A DNA stretch of 64,000 bases from Cokeromyces recurvatus (lineage: Eukaryota > Mucoromycota > Mucoromycetes > Mucorales > Mucoraceae). The DNA lies in contig NW_026251405.1 in assembly GCF_025118155.1 (NCBI RefSeq), positions 434,001 to 498,000 on the forward strand, in the 5' to 3' direction. Both the position numbers and the translations under genes were made by a program. This document shows, one piece after another, positions 36,633 to 49,137 of this stretch (position 1 is its first letter; each line of letters begins with the position of its first letter). The notes under the pieces are model-generated. The model ran no database searches and was not told the DNA's origin. It saw only the letters and a program-made list of their open reading frames with translations.

Positions 36633-38322
36633 ATGATGTCGAATTATGAACAATCGAATACACCTTTAATGAATGAAAAGTTACCTGGAATTGATAAGCT
36701 GCCAAAAATAGAAGAAAATAATAATATTATAATCGAGAATAATTCTACTTATTTACCTCCTCCCTGTGCTGGTAATACATTGAATCCAGGATTGATGTAT
36801 CCTCATCATATATCACCTCCTCTCACTCCAGCTGTTTCACCTTCCTCTGTATTATATGATTCATTACAATTCAAGCGTAAATTTTCTGTCGATGTTGGCC
36901 CTTTTAGTTTTGGAACTTCTTCAATGGATCAAGATGCTTATCGAAGAAGTTCATGTTCTGCTATATCCATGGAAGGTATTCAAAATAATACACAACGTTG
37001 TCATGAGGATCAAGCTGATTATAGCTTTTTGAACTCAAATAATGATATTCAACAAACAATGACAGTTCATCAGCAATTGAAGACACCTTCTTCTTCTTCT
37101 TCTACTACTACTACTACTACACGTCGTGGTCATCATTTAACTGCTGGACCTATTACAAAACATAAACATGTTTGCAAGTATCCTTATTGTAAATGGAGTT
37201 TTAAACGCTATGAACACTTGAAGCGTCATATGTTGGTTCATACTGGTAAACGTCCTCACGTTTGCACTTATCCTAATTGTGGTAAAAGTTTTAGTCGTTC
37301 TGATAATTTTCATGCTCATTATCGCACACATACGAGAAAAGAAAATATGGCCTATCAGACGAAAAGATCAACAAAGGCAGCAAAGACGACTAATACTATT
37401 ACTACATCCATGGTGACTCCTGATGATGATACTACTACTACTACTACTACTACTACTACATCACCATCATCTATCCCTAATGTGACTACTCAACATGTAT
37501 TTGATGATAGAGCTAATCCATTCTTTATTAAACAAGAGCCTCAGTCATTTGATATGTCTTCTTATCAAGACATGTATCATCATCATCATCATCGTCCCTC
37601 TTATCCTTCTGAGGTAATCCTATATATGTACATGCATTTTCATGTTTTATAGGGTCAAATAATCTAATCACTTTTATATATGTATACAGGAAACAAATGG
37701 GTTTGAGCACCACCAGTATATGCGTCATTTTAATCATAGCTCACAACAACATCAACAAGCATTTACTGGACCCACAGCAACATTGCACGATACAAGTGCA
37801 TCTCATTTATTAAATCATGAAGTCCAACCACCACCACAACAACATCATCATCATCCTTCATTTTACCCTACATCTCATGCTTATTCTCCCATTCATTTTG
37901 GTCGTGATCCATTCGGTCCTCTTCCTCCTCATCATCATCATCATCATTATCCTCTCCAAAACACCTCTACTGCCACAACTAACCTCACAACGTCCACAAG
38001 GAGGCCCTCAACACGTCGACGTTCAAATGGAATGGATAGCAATCAGGCCAAGACACATGTTTGCCCCGTTACACAATGTCAACAACGTTTTAAACGTCTA
38101 GAACACTTGAAGCGTCATATGCGTATCCATACTCAGGAGAGACCCTTCAGTTGTCCTAGTTGTCAAAAGGCCTTTAGTCGATCTGATAATCTCTCTCAAC
38201 ATATGAAGACACATCAACGTCGAAATATGAAAAAGGATGCAACCAATTTACCACCTTTAACGAGTAACAATTCAACCTTGATGACTAATATGTCATGGCA
38301 CTCAACAACTGTGGGTTGCTAA
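36633..38322 (+). CDS. C2H2 zinc-finger transcription factor with two separated finger pairs
   Basis: Probable DNA-binding regulator of about 540 residues. Two exons: 36633-37613 and 37690-38322. I chose [15 protein letters not shown] as the start; upstream in-frame codons are only Phe/Leu low complexity. The first finger pair (genomic about 37165-37335) has C-x4-C-x12-H-x3-H spacing, with [15 protein letters not shown] and then [16 protein letters not shown]. The second pair (about 38055-38215) has [15 protein letters not shown] and [16 protein letters not shown]. Both pairs share the helix residues R-EHLKRH and RSDN, so they probably arose by duplication and read similar sites. The rest is low complexity: poly-Ser, poly-Thr, poly-His and Gln-rich. 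The fingers resemble those at the C-terminus of Ste12-like fungal factors, but no Ste12 homeodomain is seen. Target genes are unknown. Confidence 0.85.
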
Positions 38323-38507
38323 ACAAGAAAACAAGAAAAAGGAAAAAAAAAAGAAAAATAAGTTTATAAGTTTTATTATTTGATGTTTTTTATGCTTTTT
38401 TTTATACGTTTATTATTATTATTTATACATATTACTTTCTCATATATACTAGTTATTTTTTTTTATATGAAAAGATTTAATTTGCAATAATTTCTTTTAT
38501 ATATGTC

Positions 38508-38510
<3 letters not shown>

Positions 38511-38544
<34 letters not shown>
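38511..38544. repeat. A34 tract between convergent zinc-finger and phosphotransferase genes
   Basis: A run of about 34 A lies in the 255 bp between the zinc-finger stop and the phosphotransferase stop on the other strand. Confidence 0.85.
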
Positions 38545-38546
<2 letters not shown>

Positions 38547-38577
38547 AAACCGGGTTATTTTATGGTCCCTTCATTTT

Positions 38578-40202
38578 TTAAAGAAATGTATTATAACTTG
38601 TTCCTTCTTCTTGAGTAATTAAAAGTGATTCAGTTTCTCCTTCAGCTAAATATAAAACAATGTTAAACAAACAAACAAAAAAAGAGAAAGAAAATGTTGA
38701 ACGCATATTACCTCTTGTGTTGGATACAACCATTTGTTTCGATATAATAAAACATCGAATATTCAAAAAATCACAGAATGCTTGAATGATTTTTACGGCT
38801 CTTATCATATATCTTATTACTGTCATCAAACAAAAGATAGCCAATACATGATATTCTTGAATAACATTACTATTTACAATGTATATAAATGAATAGGAAT
38901 TGATCTCGGTCTCCTTCATTTCAACTTACATATGAAGAATACGTTGAAGAGGAGTTACTAAAGCCAATGTCAAATAGAATAAAAATAAAGATGTATAAAC
39001 CCCTCCAAAGCTAGGAAAAGCAGATTTCGTAAGATGTGCCAAAATGATATCAGAGGCCATTTCACCAAATAATACTCCAATATAGATGGCAAATACAATA
39101 AAAAGCTGCTCCTTAAAAATAATCAAGTTGCATAACCAACTCCAAATAATAAACGTCAGAGCAAACAAAGGGAAAAAGAGGTTAAAGAATACATTTCTTT
39201 TTTTCAATCCTTTTTCATTGCATGCTTGAGCAATAGAATAAACACTGTAAAAAAAAAAGAGAGAGAGAGAAAAAAATTGAATTAACTATTGTGCTTTTCC
39301 CCTCCTCCTTATACATAAATCTTAATAATAATAATAATAAAAATAGAATGTTTACCAGACAGGAAGATGAGTAATGAGAAAGAAAAATGTCATAGCCCAT
39401 ATAAATAATTCGGCACATGTTATATGTTCAGGAAAATGAGTCCAATGAAGCCATGGAATATCTTTAATGGCCACATGCCAAGAAGAAACACCTTTTTTTT
39501 TTTAATAGAATCAACAGTTAAAGCAAACAAATAAAATAAAATAAAATAAAAACTTACCATAAATTCCTGACCAAATGAAAGCTAAACAAGTCACCAAGAT
39601 ACCCTCTGTGGGACCATTTAGATAACCCAAGTACAATACACCTGTGTAATACTCTTCTGCCGTTGATAAATAAAACCCAGCAATTGTGACAAACAATAAA
39701 ATAACCGCTAACCAAGAATGACCTAAACCGAAGGCGGCTGTCTGTAAGAGAGCAACAAAGGTACAGTTGATGGCATCACAACCATGATCAAATAATTCAC
39801 CTAGCGGCGATGATGATCCAGTACGACGTGCTTGACGTCCATCTACATTATCAAAGGTCGAATAAAGCCAAAGTCCTATCGCAAAACTAAAGCAGATCCA
39901 GTTGGGTGCGTCCTCAGAAAGATGTGGAGACCATATGCAAATGATAATCACATTTATCACCATAAACAATAAACCAATCAATGTAATCAAGTTGGGTCTA
40001 AACAATAAGTATATTAAATTTAAAACCTTTTTTTTTTTTTTTTTTACGCTATCCATTTTGGAAATAAGGTGATAGCAAAATCCCAATAATGCCTTAATAC
40101 ATATTTTGAAAGATAAGATTTATCTATTGAAGCATATTTGTAAAAACGTAAATTCTCTAGCCGTTTTTCTGTAATATATTCGTAGTAGGAAGGCTTAAAC
40201 AT
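38578..40202 (-). CDS. Choline/ethanolamine phosphotransferase (CDP-alcohol phosphatidyltransferase)
   Basis: Integral membrane enzyme of the ER/Golgi that joins diacylglycerol with CDP-choline or CDP-ethanolamine, the last Kennedy-pathway step (yeast Cpt1/Ept1 family). I take MFKPSYYEYITEKRLENLRF as start; an in-frame ATG 38 codons upstream adds only a Phe-rich run. Six exons can be joined in phase. The CDP-alcohol signature appears as STFDNVDGRQARRTGSSSPLGELFDHGCDA, written here as D-x2-D-G-x2-A-R, then G-x8-D-x3-D with all acidic residues present. Around it are some ten hydrophobic helices. The last exons give YSIAQACNEKGL, LTFIIWSW, GVLFGEMASDIILAH, and a tail ending EEGTSYNTFL. Total is close to 390 residues, normal for the family. 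Choline versus ethanolamine preference cannot be told. Confidence 0.92.
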
Positions 40203-40450
40203 GATAAAAAAGAAGAGGAAGAAGAAGAAAAAAAAGAGAGAGAGAAAGGGGGAAAATAGGTTGGAGTATAACCAAACATGTACTACAGCTCCGACTGTGA
40301 CATCCTCTATATTCATTTAAACAATAATTTTTATCTAACTCTAAACTGAGCACAAGATATTAATTATATCAAAATTGCCCAAGTCAGATTATTAATAATA
40401 AAAGAGACTAAACCCACTTTTATAAGAGCTCTAAGGCAAAGAATGGAAAA

Positions 40451-40499
<49 letters not shown>

Positions 40500-41785
40500 A
40501 GAGAGTAGCTATACTATGATTATTATTGAGAAAGAGCCAAATTAAGGAATTGTTGACCATCCAAGGTACATCGATTATATTCAACAAAGAAAGCCAAAGG
40601 GATAAACAGTCAACATTGTATCCTTAATTTTGATTTGTTAGGGGTATTTCTAGAATTTAATTTGTTGCTTAGGTTTTTCGATGTATTTCAGGTTGACAGC
40701 TTTTTTTTTTGAAGTGGGGTTTCCGTCAGTGATAGAGTAAAGAAATTTCTTGGAGGAAAAAAAAAAAAAAAAAGTAAAGAAGACAATAAGGAGCTTTAGC
40801 CCAGACGCCAATAATAGTTCATGGGAGTAGGAGAAAATGAGGAACTGAGCAGAAGAGATAACTGTAGAAGAAATAAAGGGGTGTTGGTTGAAAAAAAAAT
40901 GAATGCAACATGATGGTGCCAGATAAGCCCAAGACAAACCAGTATTGTTGGTGGGAGGATTTCGTTTCTCAGCTCCATTTTCAAGAAATCAGGCAATAAG
41001 GCTATCGGATGAGTGTTATATGAGGCGAGGAGAAAAAATAAATAAATAAAGTAATCTCATTTGCTTTTCTGTACATTGTAAAGAGGGTTGTAGCATTGCC
41101 AATTCAGAAACTTGCAATGGCAAGTAGAAGCTTTCCTTAGTTAATAAAAGTGAGAGACAAAAGATGAGTGCATGCATAGACTGCATCTATTTTGACGGAG
41201 GTGTGGAATTGGGTACACTTGAAATTAGCTGCTCAAAAAAAAAGAAAAAAAAAAGGCATGGTCTCACTGTCGACAGAGTAACTAGACAAGTTACTCCTCC
41301 TTGCAACTTTGTGGAAATAAAATATATATATATATATATATTTTATCTTTTATATTCTGCCTTTGCTCAATTGTTTTCATTTTTCTAACCAAAGTCCAAA
41401 TCTACTTGGAGTTTATCTTCCAACATAATAGAATAAAGGAAATGTAGATTACTGATGTAGCATAATGAATGATATTGATATTTAAAGAAGCTTATATTCA
41501 GTTAAGCTTACTTTACTATTTATTATCTAACAAACTGTCCGATATTCATAACAAAGATTAAAAATGAACCGTCGGAGAAGTGTAGCGTCAGATGCCGAAA
41601 TGGAGATATTAAATATTTAGATCTTATCAGGAACAAAAATAGAAGATATTTATTTTTGGCGCTATTTTATCTTTTTTATTGAGATGCCGTATTATTATTG
41701 AAAAATGAGAAGAAAAAAAGAAAAAAAAAAGTTACGCCCACTCAGTCGTTGACAAATACTATTAGAACTGAAATTAGTATATATT

Positions 41786-41816
<31 letters not shown>

Positions 41817-41976
41817 TTTTAAAGGAGAATACATAAAAGGTTATACATATCGTTTTCTAAATTTTCTCATCTTACTACTTTAACATTTCTTATTCCGAAT
41901 TTATTGTCCTATTTATTAATATAAATATTCCTTTTTTATTTTACTTTTTCATATATACACATATTCAAACTTATAG
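40203..41976. other. Spacer between divergent phosphotransferase and Rho GEF genes
   Basis: About 1.8 kb with both promoters. An A45 tract lies at 40454-40498. The stretch 40640-41320 is less AT-rich than other spacers and holds minus-strand reading frames of 66 and 95 codons, including a hydrophobic one near 40796-40996. I recognise no family and no splice pattern joining them. TATA-type runs occur near 41323-41342 and 41790-41815. Confidence 0.5.
40454..40498. repeat. A45 tract, longest homopolymer in the window
   Basis: An uninterrupted run of about 45 A, some 250 bp upstream of the phosphotransferase start codon (T run in the sense of that gene). Confidence 0.85.
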
Positions 41977-44900
41977 ATGGATTCATCACCTAATGTTTTA
42001 TATTTAAAAAGAACTCCTACTGTTACTTATGATTATGCCTCAGGAAAACCTATACCAGAAGCTATTAAACAATATTATGTTCAACAACAGTTACCCGTTA
42101 GAAAACAAAGCTTAGCTGCCAATAATAATAATAATAATAGTAGATCATCAGAATCAACAAAGAGAAATAATAAACAGGCATCTAAGCTTCATCATCGTCA
42201 CCATTATCAAGATACCATTCCGTCATTGGCAGTAAGACAAGATGATGATGTCGATGATTTTAACTTTAAAGATAGACCCCCTTCTTCTATTATTTGTATA
42301 CGACCTATAGATCTTGAGAAAGAAGAGGACATGATGCCAGACGACGTATCTTGGGATAATCATTCCCCTGATTTAACTAATTTTAAGGGTAGATAAAGGG
42401 AGTGTAAAGGATAAGAAACTTTCTTGACTAATTTTTTTTCTTTTATATACATGTATATATTTATATATAAATAGACATATCAAGGGATACTGAGTCTATG
42501 TCAAGGGATACTGAGTCTATATCAAGGGATACTGAGTCTATATCAAGTGATAATTCCAGTGATATAAATCAATATACTATAGATACTTGCTCTCATCATT
42601 CTATTGCATTATTATCCGAAGTAGCCTCGAAATTTCATAAACATATGACATTATCAACGTTAACAAAAGATGGGATTCAATACCATGATGCATTTAGTGG
42701 AAAAGATGCCATTGTAAATTAGAGTTACTCAAGAAAAAAAAAAAGATGTTTATTAACTTTTATTACTCGGAAATAGGATCGATTGCTTGTCATATTAAAT
42801 ATTGGAGATCGTTTAGAGGCAATAGGAGTAGGAACAGCTTTAAGAAATCAGAATTTCTTTCATAATGTAAATTATGAACCCTTTTTAATTGATTCGACTG
42901 ATGAGTTATATGCATTTAAAGACTTTATGGATACATCACCTCAAGAAGAAGATTTATTAAAAGACAGTAAAATAAAAATAGGCTTTTACATAAATAATAG
43001 AAAGAATAAATGGGAAACTTTATTATTTAGATGCGCAAATATTAGATTTACCAACTGGAGTTTATACGAATTTAACTGGCTGTTATTCACCTACTTGTAC
43101 AGATGATTATCGTTGTTATAGTTGGTCCTGTCCAAAAAAGAAGGTAAAATAAACTAAAATAAAAATAATAATTTTATTTAATAATTTTTAATTAAAGCTA
43201 AATTATTAGAATTTGAAACAAAGTCATATTCAAATAAAGGTAAACGTGTATAACCTTTTGTATATCCATAATTATATATATTCACAATCTATATCCACCA
43301 TGTTACAAGCATGAAGATAATACTCGATTATGGTCACAGTCTATTCCTGAAAACATAGTAGAATCAACACTGCCTATTGAAAGGAAACGACAAGAATGTA
43401 TATACGAATTAATTTATACTGAACAAGATTTCGTTAAAGATCTTCAATATGTCAAAGATGTAAGCTTATATACATATATAAATTTATTGTATATACATAC
43501 ATACATACAAACATACAAACATATATACATATATACATACATATATACATACATACATGCATATTTAACTCATCTATATAAAGTTTTGGGTCGAGCCTCT
43601 ACTCTCAAAAGATATTATTGAAGAAAGTCGACGGAAACAGTTTGTAAAAGACGTATTTTACAATATATCCGATGTTCATCGTGTTAATTCAAAACTAGCA
43701 GAAGCTTTGGAAAAGAGACAAGCCGAGAAATATTTAGTTGCTCATATTGGTGATATCATGTTTGAACATGTTTGTCATTTTCAAACATTTGTTGAGTATG
43801 GAGCACATCAAATGATCGGTAAATTTACCTTTGAACTTGAAAAGAAAAGAAACCCTATCTTTGCAAAATTTGTAGAGGTAAAAATTAAAAAAAAAAAAAA
43901 ATAGGAGAGTTTTTTTCATACATTTGTATTCATGTTCTTATTTAGGAAACAGAACGAAAAAAAGAATCTCGTAAATTAGAATTAAATGGATATCTCACAA
44001 AGCCAACAACGAGATTAGGTCGTTATAATCTCCTGTTAAGGGAAATATTAAAAAGGACGCCAGATAATAATCCTGATAAACTTGCAATTCCAAAAGTTAT
44101 AAATATTATTAAACATTATTTGGAAAAAGTAAACCAAGAAGCAGGAAGATCGGAAAACCTTTTTAATTTACAGCAAATTTATGAACGATTAGAATTTAAG
44201 TCAGCAGTCGATTTTGTAGATTTGAACTTGGAAAAGCCAGGAAGACAGTTATTAATGAAAGGTAGAATGAAACGTAAAGAGAATTCATCTTCGTCAGATT
44301 TGCAAGTATTTTTGTTTGATCATTATCTAGTCTTTGCAAAAATTAAATATGAAGATCATTTAGAGAAATATAGAGCTTGTAGAAGAGTATGTATACTATT
44401 TACAAGATGTAAAATGGATATTAATTATATTATATAATATATATATATATATATATACAAATATAGCCAATTCCATTAGAGCTTTTATCGATTAATGTCA
44501 TTCATAGTAGTAGTAGTCGACATAGACGTGCAAGCTCAATTTTACCTTATAGTACTAACTTTAGTATTCCATCTACTAATTCCTCAGACAACCTCTTATC
44601 TAATAAATCGAATTCATTCTCGATTACTTTTATTCATCATGGTAGAAAGGGTTCACCACCTATCACATTGTACACAACAGCAGCTTCAATTCAACAAATT
44701 TGGATCCAAAAAATTATGAAGCAAAAAGTAGAACTAGCAAAATCACGTGTTGTCTTTACCATCACGCCTATTATTCAAAATTATTTTACAGTGTCTAATC
44801 GAGTCAATAGTACATCTACCGTATATGATGACACGAGTTTAGATGGAAAGGCGGTCATCGTAGGTGCAGATCAAGGTGTTTATCTCATACGTTCACATTC

Positions 44901-46004
44901 TACTATTTCCCGTATCATCCATCTTGAAAAAATTTCTCAAATTGAGCTTATGCCAGAGTCACAACTTTTGGTTTTAGCAGATAAAACCCTCTGGAGTTTC
45001 CCTCCTAGTATTCTCTCTCCTAGTTCTACCACCAATAACACCACTACAACAACCACATCAGCAGCGAAACGAAGTGGACGAGCTGTAAGTCAAGGTACTG
45101 CCTTTTTTCATGTTGGAGAATGCCTTTCGAAGACATTTGTTTGCGTCGTAAAGACCAATACACTATCAGCAACGACAATTCGAGTCCTGGAACCAGTGAT
45201 GACAGATGAAAACAAAAAGACAAAATCATTGCTAAAACGGCTTGTAGTGAAAAGTAATACAATGGCGGGTCTTTTAAAACCCTACAAGGACTTGTATTTA
45301 CCAAGTGAAGCATCCTCTATCAATTTATTGAAATCAATGATGTGTATTTCATCATCAAAGGAGATTGGTGTAGTGGATATGAAGAATTTTGGAGTGCAGG
45401 CATTGCTAGATCCTGAAGATGAAGCATTAGAATTTGTTTTTAGTCGACCCGATGTTCGACCGATCACCATTTATAGAATACAGTTTGCAGAGTATCTTGT
45501 CTGTTATAATGGTAAGTTATTTCCCCAAAAAAAAAAAAAGAAAAAAAGAAAAGCTTCATTATGTTCTTTAATGTTAATTTTGTGGGTATCATTAGAATTT
45601 GCATTTTTTGTTGATCAAAGGGGAAGATTTATTAAATCAAGTGTCCTAATTAAATGGGAAGGAATACCGGATTCATTTGCACTATTTTATCCTTATATAC
45701 TTGCTTTTGAACCTGATTTTATAGAAGTTAGACATGTCCATTCGGTAGAGTATTTTTCTACAAATGCGCTTCTCTTCTCCCTCCACTTTTTTTTATTTAT
45801 TTATTTTTTTGAAATTAAACACTTTTTTATTTATAGGGTGAACTTGAACAAATTATTCGAGGTAAAAATATTCGTTGTACCAGTACAAATACCCATAATG
45901 CAAGCATACAAGGAACAATGGATGACCCTGAACACGAAGGCTTTCAACTTGTATTCCAATTAGAAAAAGATGCAGGCAAAGAATGTTCTACTATTTATGA
46001 ATAA
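41977..46004 (+). CDS. Rho guanine nucleotide exchange factor, DEP-DH-PH-CNH (Rom2-like)
   Basis: Exchange factor for a Rho GTPase, most likely Rho1, which controls cell-wall integrity signalling and glucan synthesis. Start is MDSSPNVLYLKRTPTVTYDY at 41977. A disordered N-terminus includes an Asn run and three tandem SRDTES repeats. A DEP domain follows (IALLSEVASKFHKHMTL ... FSGKDAIDRLLVIL), then the fungal-specific LPTGVYTNLTGCYSPTC segment with several Cys, the DH domain (ECIYELIYTEQDFVKDLQYV ... GYLTKPTTRLGRYNLLLREIL), a PH domain, and a C-terminal CNH (citron homology) domain (VIVGADQGVYLIR). About ten exons join in phase, with the last from about 45840 ending GKECSTIYE. The DH core residues for Rho binding look intact. 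This order matches yeast Rom1/Rom2. Confidence 0.92.
42480..42547 (+). repeat. 21-bp coding minisatellite in the Rho GEF
   Basis: Three nearly perfect 21-bp units followed by a partial fourth at the start of Rho GEF exon 2. Each encodes S-R-D-T-E-S plus Met or Ile; the partial unit gives SSDNS. Unit length is a multiple of three, so copy-number change keeps the frame. Confidence 0.9.
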
Positions 46005-46265
46005 AACAATAACTTTTTTTTTTTTGTTCTTGACATGAAGGCTGTTTTAAACCTGTGTGGTATTTTAGACCTTTTTTTTTTTTTTATTCGATAATACAAT
46101 CTAATTGTACTCTGATACGATTTGTCAATGAGTGCCAACTATAGCAAGAAAAAGAAAAAGGGGGGAGAAAAGGATATGTCGGAAAATAAAAAATAAACGT
46201 TTAAACTCTCTTTTTTTTTTTTTTTTTTCCTTCTATTTCCCTTTTTCTTTTTTGTATTAATAATC

Positions 46266-46864
46266 ATGTCAAGTAAAAATCAACTTCCACCCCCTAATCA
46301 AGATATCGAATCATTATGTTATCTAGAAACAATGTAAATCTAATATTTATATAAAACAAAAAAGAAAATAGTTCAAAGAAAAAAATTTTTTTTTTTTAAA
46401 AAAAAAAAGATAATTAACTCTTTGTTGACAGGTTTCAAGAACATGGTTACGATGACGGGTTTAAGGCTGGTGAAGAATCAGGGGAATTAGAAGGTCGTAT
46501 TGTTGGTTGTGAAAAGGCTTTTGATTTAGGAAAAGAAATTGGATTTTATTCAGGATGTGTAGAAATGTGGACTGAGTTATGTAATCAATATCCTGATAGA
46601 GTATCTTCAAAGTAAAGTACACTAACAAAAGCCATTGCATGCTTTATAAATACAGAAAGAACTGACTGATGATTTCATGTTAGAGCTCTAAAACAAATTG
46701 AAGGGTTAAAAAGGTTGATTGATAGTTTTCCTACCTTTAATGATCACGATGTTGACTTGTTTGCTTTAAGAGATAAAATGAAAAACAAGTTGCGAGTCAT
46801 TAGTTCATTACTTGGTGTCAATCAAAAATATATTATGGCAGAGGCACCCAAAATGACCTACTAA
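46266..46864 (+). CDS. LTO1: LTO1/ORAOV1 homologue (Yae1-family adaptor)
   Basis: Small protein that with Yae1 links the cytosolic iron-sulfur targeting complex to the ribosome-recycling ATPase Rli1/ABCE1. Three exons: 46266-46333, 46432-46611 and 46684-46864. The start is MSSKNQLPPPNQDIES. The diagnostic deca-GX3 segment is clear: glycines every four residues in GYDDGFKAGEESGELEGRI then GCEKAFDLGKEIGFYSG. The C-terminal helix includes KALKQIEGLKRLIDSFP. The end is AEAPKMTY; yeast Lto1 ends in a Trp that docks on Cia2, and this protein lacks that Trp. Length is about 142 residues, usual for the family. It ends 81 bp from the stop of the convergent ML-domain gene. Confidence 0.87.
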
Positions 46865-46945
46865 TATGTATATACCCTTTATTCAAAAGTATGATAGAAA
46901 AAAAAGTAAAATAAAATACATTATTTAAAAGAATGAAAATAATTA

Positions 46946-47097
46946 TTATTCAAGCTTAAAGTTAAGATGAATGCAAGTAACCGTCTTTCCATCTTGATCA
47001 GATATCTGAATATTACCATCGAGCGGTAATCTTGGTAATTCTTTAGGAATCCAAGCTATTTATATAAATGTATATATATTATTTATCATTAACATAA

Positions 47098-47128
<31 letters not shown>

Positions 47129-47607
47129 AAGCTTATACATATATTATTACCTGTAGCATCTAATTCTAAATCACCTGCATTTAAAGGGCAATCTTTATGA
47201 CCCATAATATCAGAATTCAATACATCACAAAGATCAAGTTGTTTTCTAATTTTTATCATTCCCATTAGGTTTAAATCAATATCCACTTTTCCACTAGTAA
47301 CATCCTTTACTGTATAAAATGGTTAGTATTTGTTGCTTCTGAAAAAAAAAAAAGCTCTAGTGGATACTTTACATAAATTGCCTTTTACTTGAACATGAAT
47401 ATTTTCTCCTGTTTTAGGCTGTTTAGGTGAAATATAGACACCATCTTTATAACCAATTAGTTGATGTGTAGAAGGATTATTACATAGTGACCATATATCA
47501 CCATGTTCATCAGGTGCCATAAAATGCTGTTGTTGCTGACCAGCAAGTACTGCTTGCGTAATTAAAGCAAAAGGAAATAATAGTAATGTTATAAGAAATG
47601 CTTTCAT
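46946..47607 (-). CDS. Secreted ML-domain lipid-binding protein (NPC2 / PG-PI transfer type)
   Basis: Small beta-sandwich lipid carrier of the MD-2-related lipid-recognition family, acting in the vacuole/secretory route or outside the cell (fungal phosphatidylglycerol/phosphatidylinositol transfer proteins and NPC2). Three exons: from 47607 down to about 47372, then about 47310-47153, and about 47057-46946. A signal peptide starts MKAFLITLLLFPFALITQA. The mature part has IWSLCNNPSTH, VYISPKQPKTGENIHVQVKGNL, DVTSGKVDIDLNLMG, DLCDVLNSD, CPLNAGDLELDATAWIPKELP and VTCIHLNFKLE, with paired cysteines as in the family. About 165 residues. The ligand cannot be told from sequence. Confidence 0.85.
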
Positions 47608-47722
47608 AATTGCGTAAAAGAAGAAGAAGAAAACAAAAAAAAAGGGTTATATCATGATGTAGATATCATTCTCACATTGAAGTAAATGGGGGGAGGATGA
47701 GGGATTTGTCTCGGTCTTTTAT

Positions 47723-47753
<31 letters not shown>

Positions 47754-48397
47754 GTATTTTGTATTTTATAATAATGCATTGTAAATAAAAATTATCTGTA
47801 TGGAACAAGACAAAAATTCAGAATTATAGAAGAGAATAACACTTACTACTTTTGCATATAGATGATCACCGTTAGTTGGTGTTCAATTCCCTTTTGAGTT
47901 AATTGTAATAATAAAACTTTTATCCGGATATAATCCTCCCTTATTCAATGATAGTCATAGTAAAATCTATAGGCGACAATTTCTCTTATAGTCTATTTGC
48001 TTCTTCAACGTGCTTGCTGAGATCAGTCTTCGGAGAGATGAGCCTCCTAATTAAATTAATAGGAAACCCTTCTAGTCTATCTTAACTTTATACAACGACG
48101 TATTATTGTTTATTTTATTTATTTATTGTAACCAGTTAATAATCATATGAACGTTATTACACCTGCTATTATAAAAATAAAAAAAAGAAATGCCATATTA
48201 GGCTTCAAACTGAAATTTCCTATTGGGAATAGGTGTTGGTTATTTGTACAAGATCTCAATATCCCCCGCTCCCCTCCATATAGATATGCCTCTTCTCTCT
48301 TATTGACAAATTCAAATAATAGGAAGAAAAATGAAAACAAACTATTATACTTTATTTCCTTTAGGGAAAAATTTTTTTTTCTTTAAAAAAAAGTCAT
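47608..48397. other. Spacer between ML-domain gene start and eL19 3' end
   Basis: About 0.8 kb: promoter of the ML-domain gene (minus strand) and eL19 3' flank. A T24 run lies near 47730-47753. The part at 47990-48080 is less AT-rich, but I see no C/D box pair or tRNA arms that would make it an RNA gene. Confidence 0.55.
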
Positions 48398-49137
48398 TTA
48401 AGCTTCGAGCTTTTCAGACTTCTTGTTAGCACGACGTTCACGGAGAGCCTTGTTCTTGGCACGGAGGACTTCAGCTTGTTCAGCAAGAGTCTTAGCACGA
48501 GCCTTTTCAGCCTTAGCCTTGTGAATGTGTTCCATCAAGACACGCTTGTTCTTGAAACCGTTACCCTTAGACTTAAGGTAAAGTTGGTGATAAAGGTGCT
48601 TATCGATCTTACCAGCTTCTCTGTACTTGGCAAGGAGACGACGGAGGACACGCATACGACGCATCCAGATAACTTGGCTGGACATACGAGCATCGGCAGT
48701 ACCCTTTCTCTTACCGTAACCCATGTGACGACCCTTACGCTTGGCAGCATTACGTTCAAGAACACGGAAACGAGATTGAGAGATTTCGGGCTTACGAATG
48801 ATGAGACCGTCCTTGACGAGCTTACGGATGTTAGCACCTATTAAAGAATAAAGAAGAAAAAGGAATATGGGAATGAGAAATAGATTCTTTAATATAATGC
48901 GTTTGATTAATTTTTAAAAAAAAAAAAAGAAAAAATCTTACGAGAGTTGGCGGTGGCAATTTCGTTGACTTCGTTAGGATCGAGCCAGATCTTTCTTTTA
49001 CCACACTTGAGGACGGAGGCAGCGAGACGCTTTTGAACAAGCAAACTGACCCTATTTAAAAGAAATCAAAGAAATAGAAATACATATTTGGTTAATATCA
49101 AACAGAAGACATCATGTTGAAATGTGAAGCATTACAT
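48398..49137 (-). CDS. RPL19: Ribosomal protein eL19
   Basis: Cytosolic 60S protein with a long basic helix reaching the 40S (bridge eB12). Two exons are clear: 48398-48839 ([67 protein letters not shown], ending KKSEKLEA) and about 48939-49051 ([28 protein letters not shown]). The start codon is not in that exon. Exon 2 begins with G after an AATAG acceptor, so the initiator is best read as AT|G split by an intron. The nearest fitting donor is AT|GTAATG at 49135-49137, a 5' intron of about 84 bp; another AT|GTAAGC donor lies near 49345. Codon use and G+C are those of a highly expressed gene, as with eL31. Confidence 0.92.

Noticed and set aside
40203..40316. 38-residue N-terminal extension of the phosphotransferase
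   Set aside because: It is Phe-rich from T-runs in the leader; family members start close to the EYITEKRL segment.
47990..48080. Possible snoRNA or snRNA in the ML-domain gene promoter
   Set aside because: No RTGATGA plus CTGA pair, no H/ACA arrangement and no terminal stem found.
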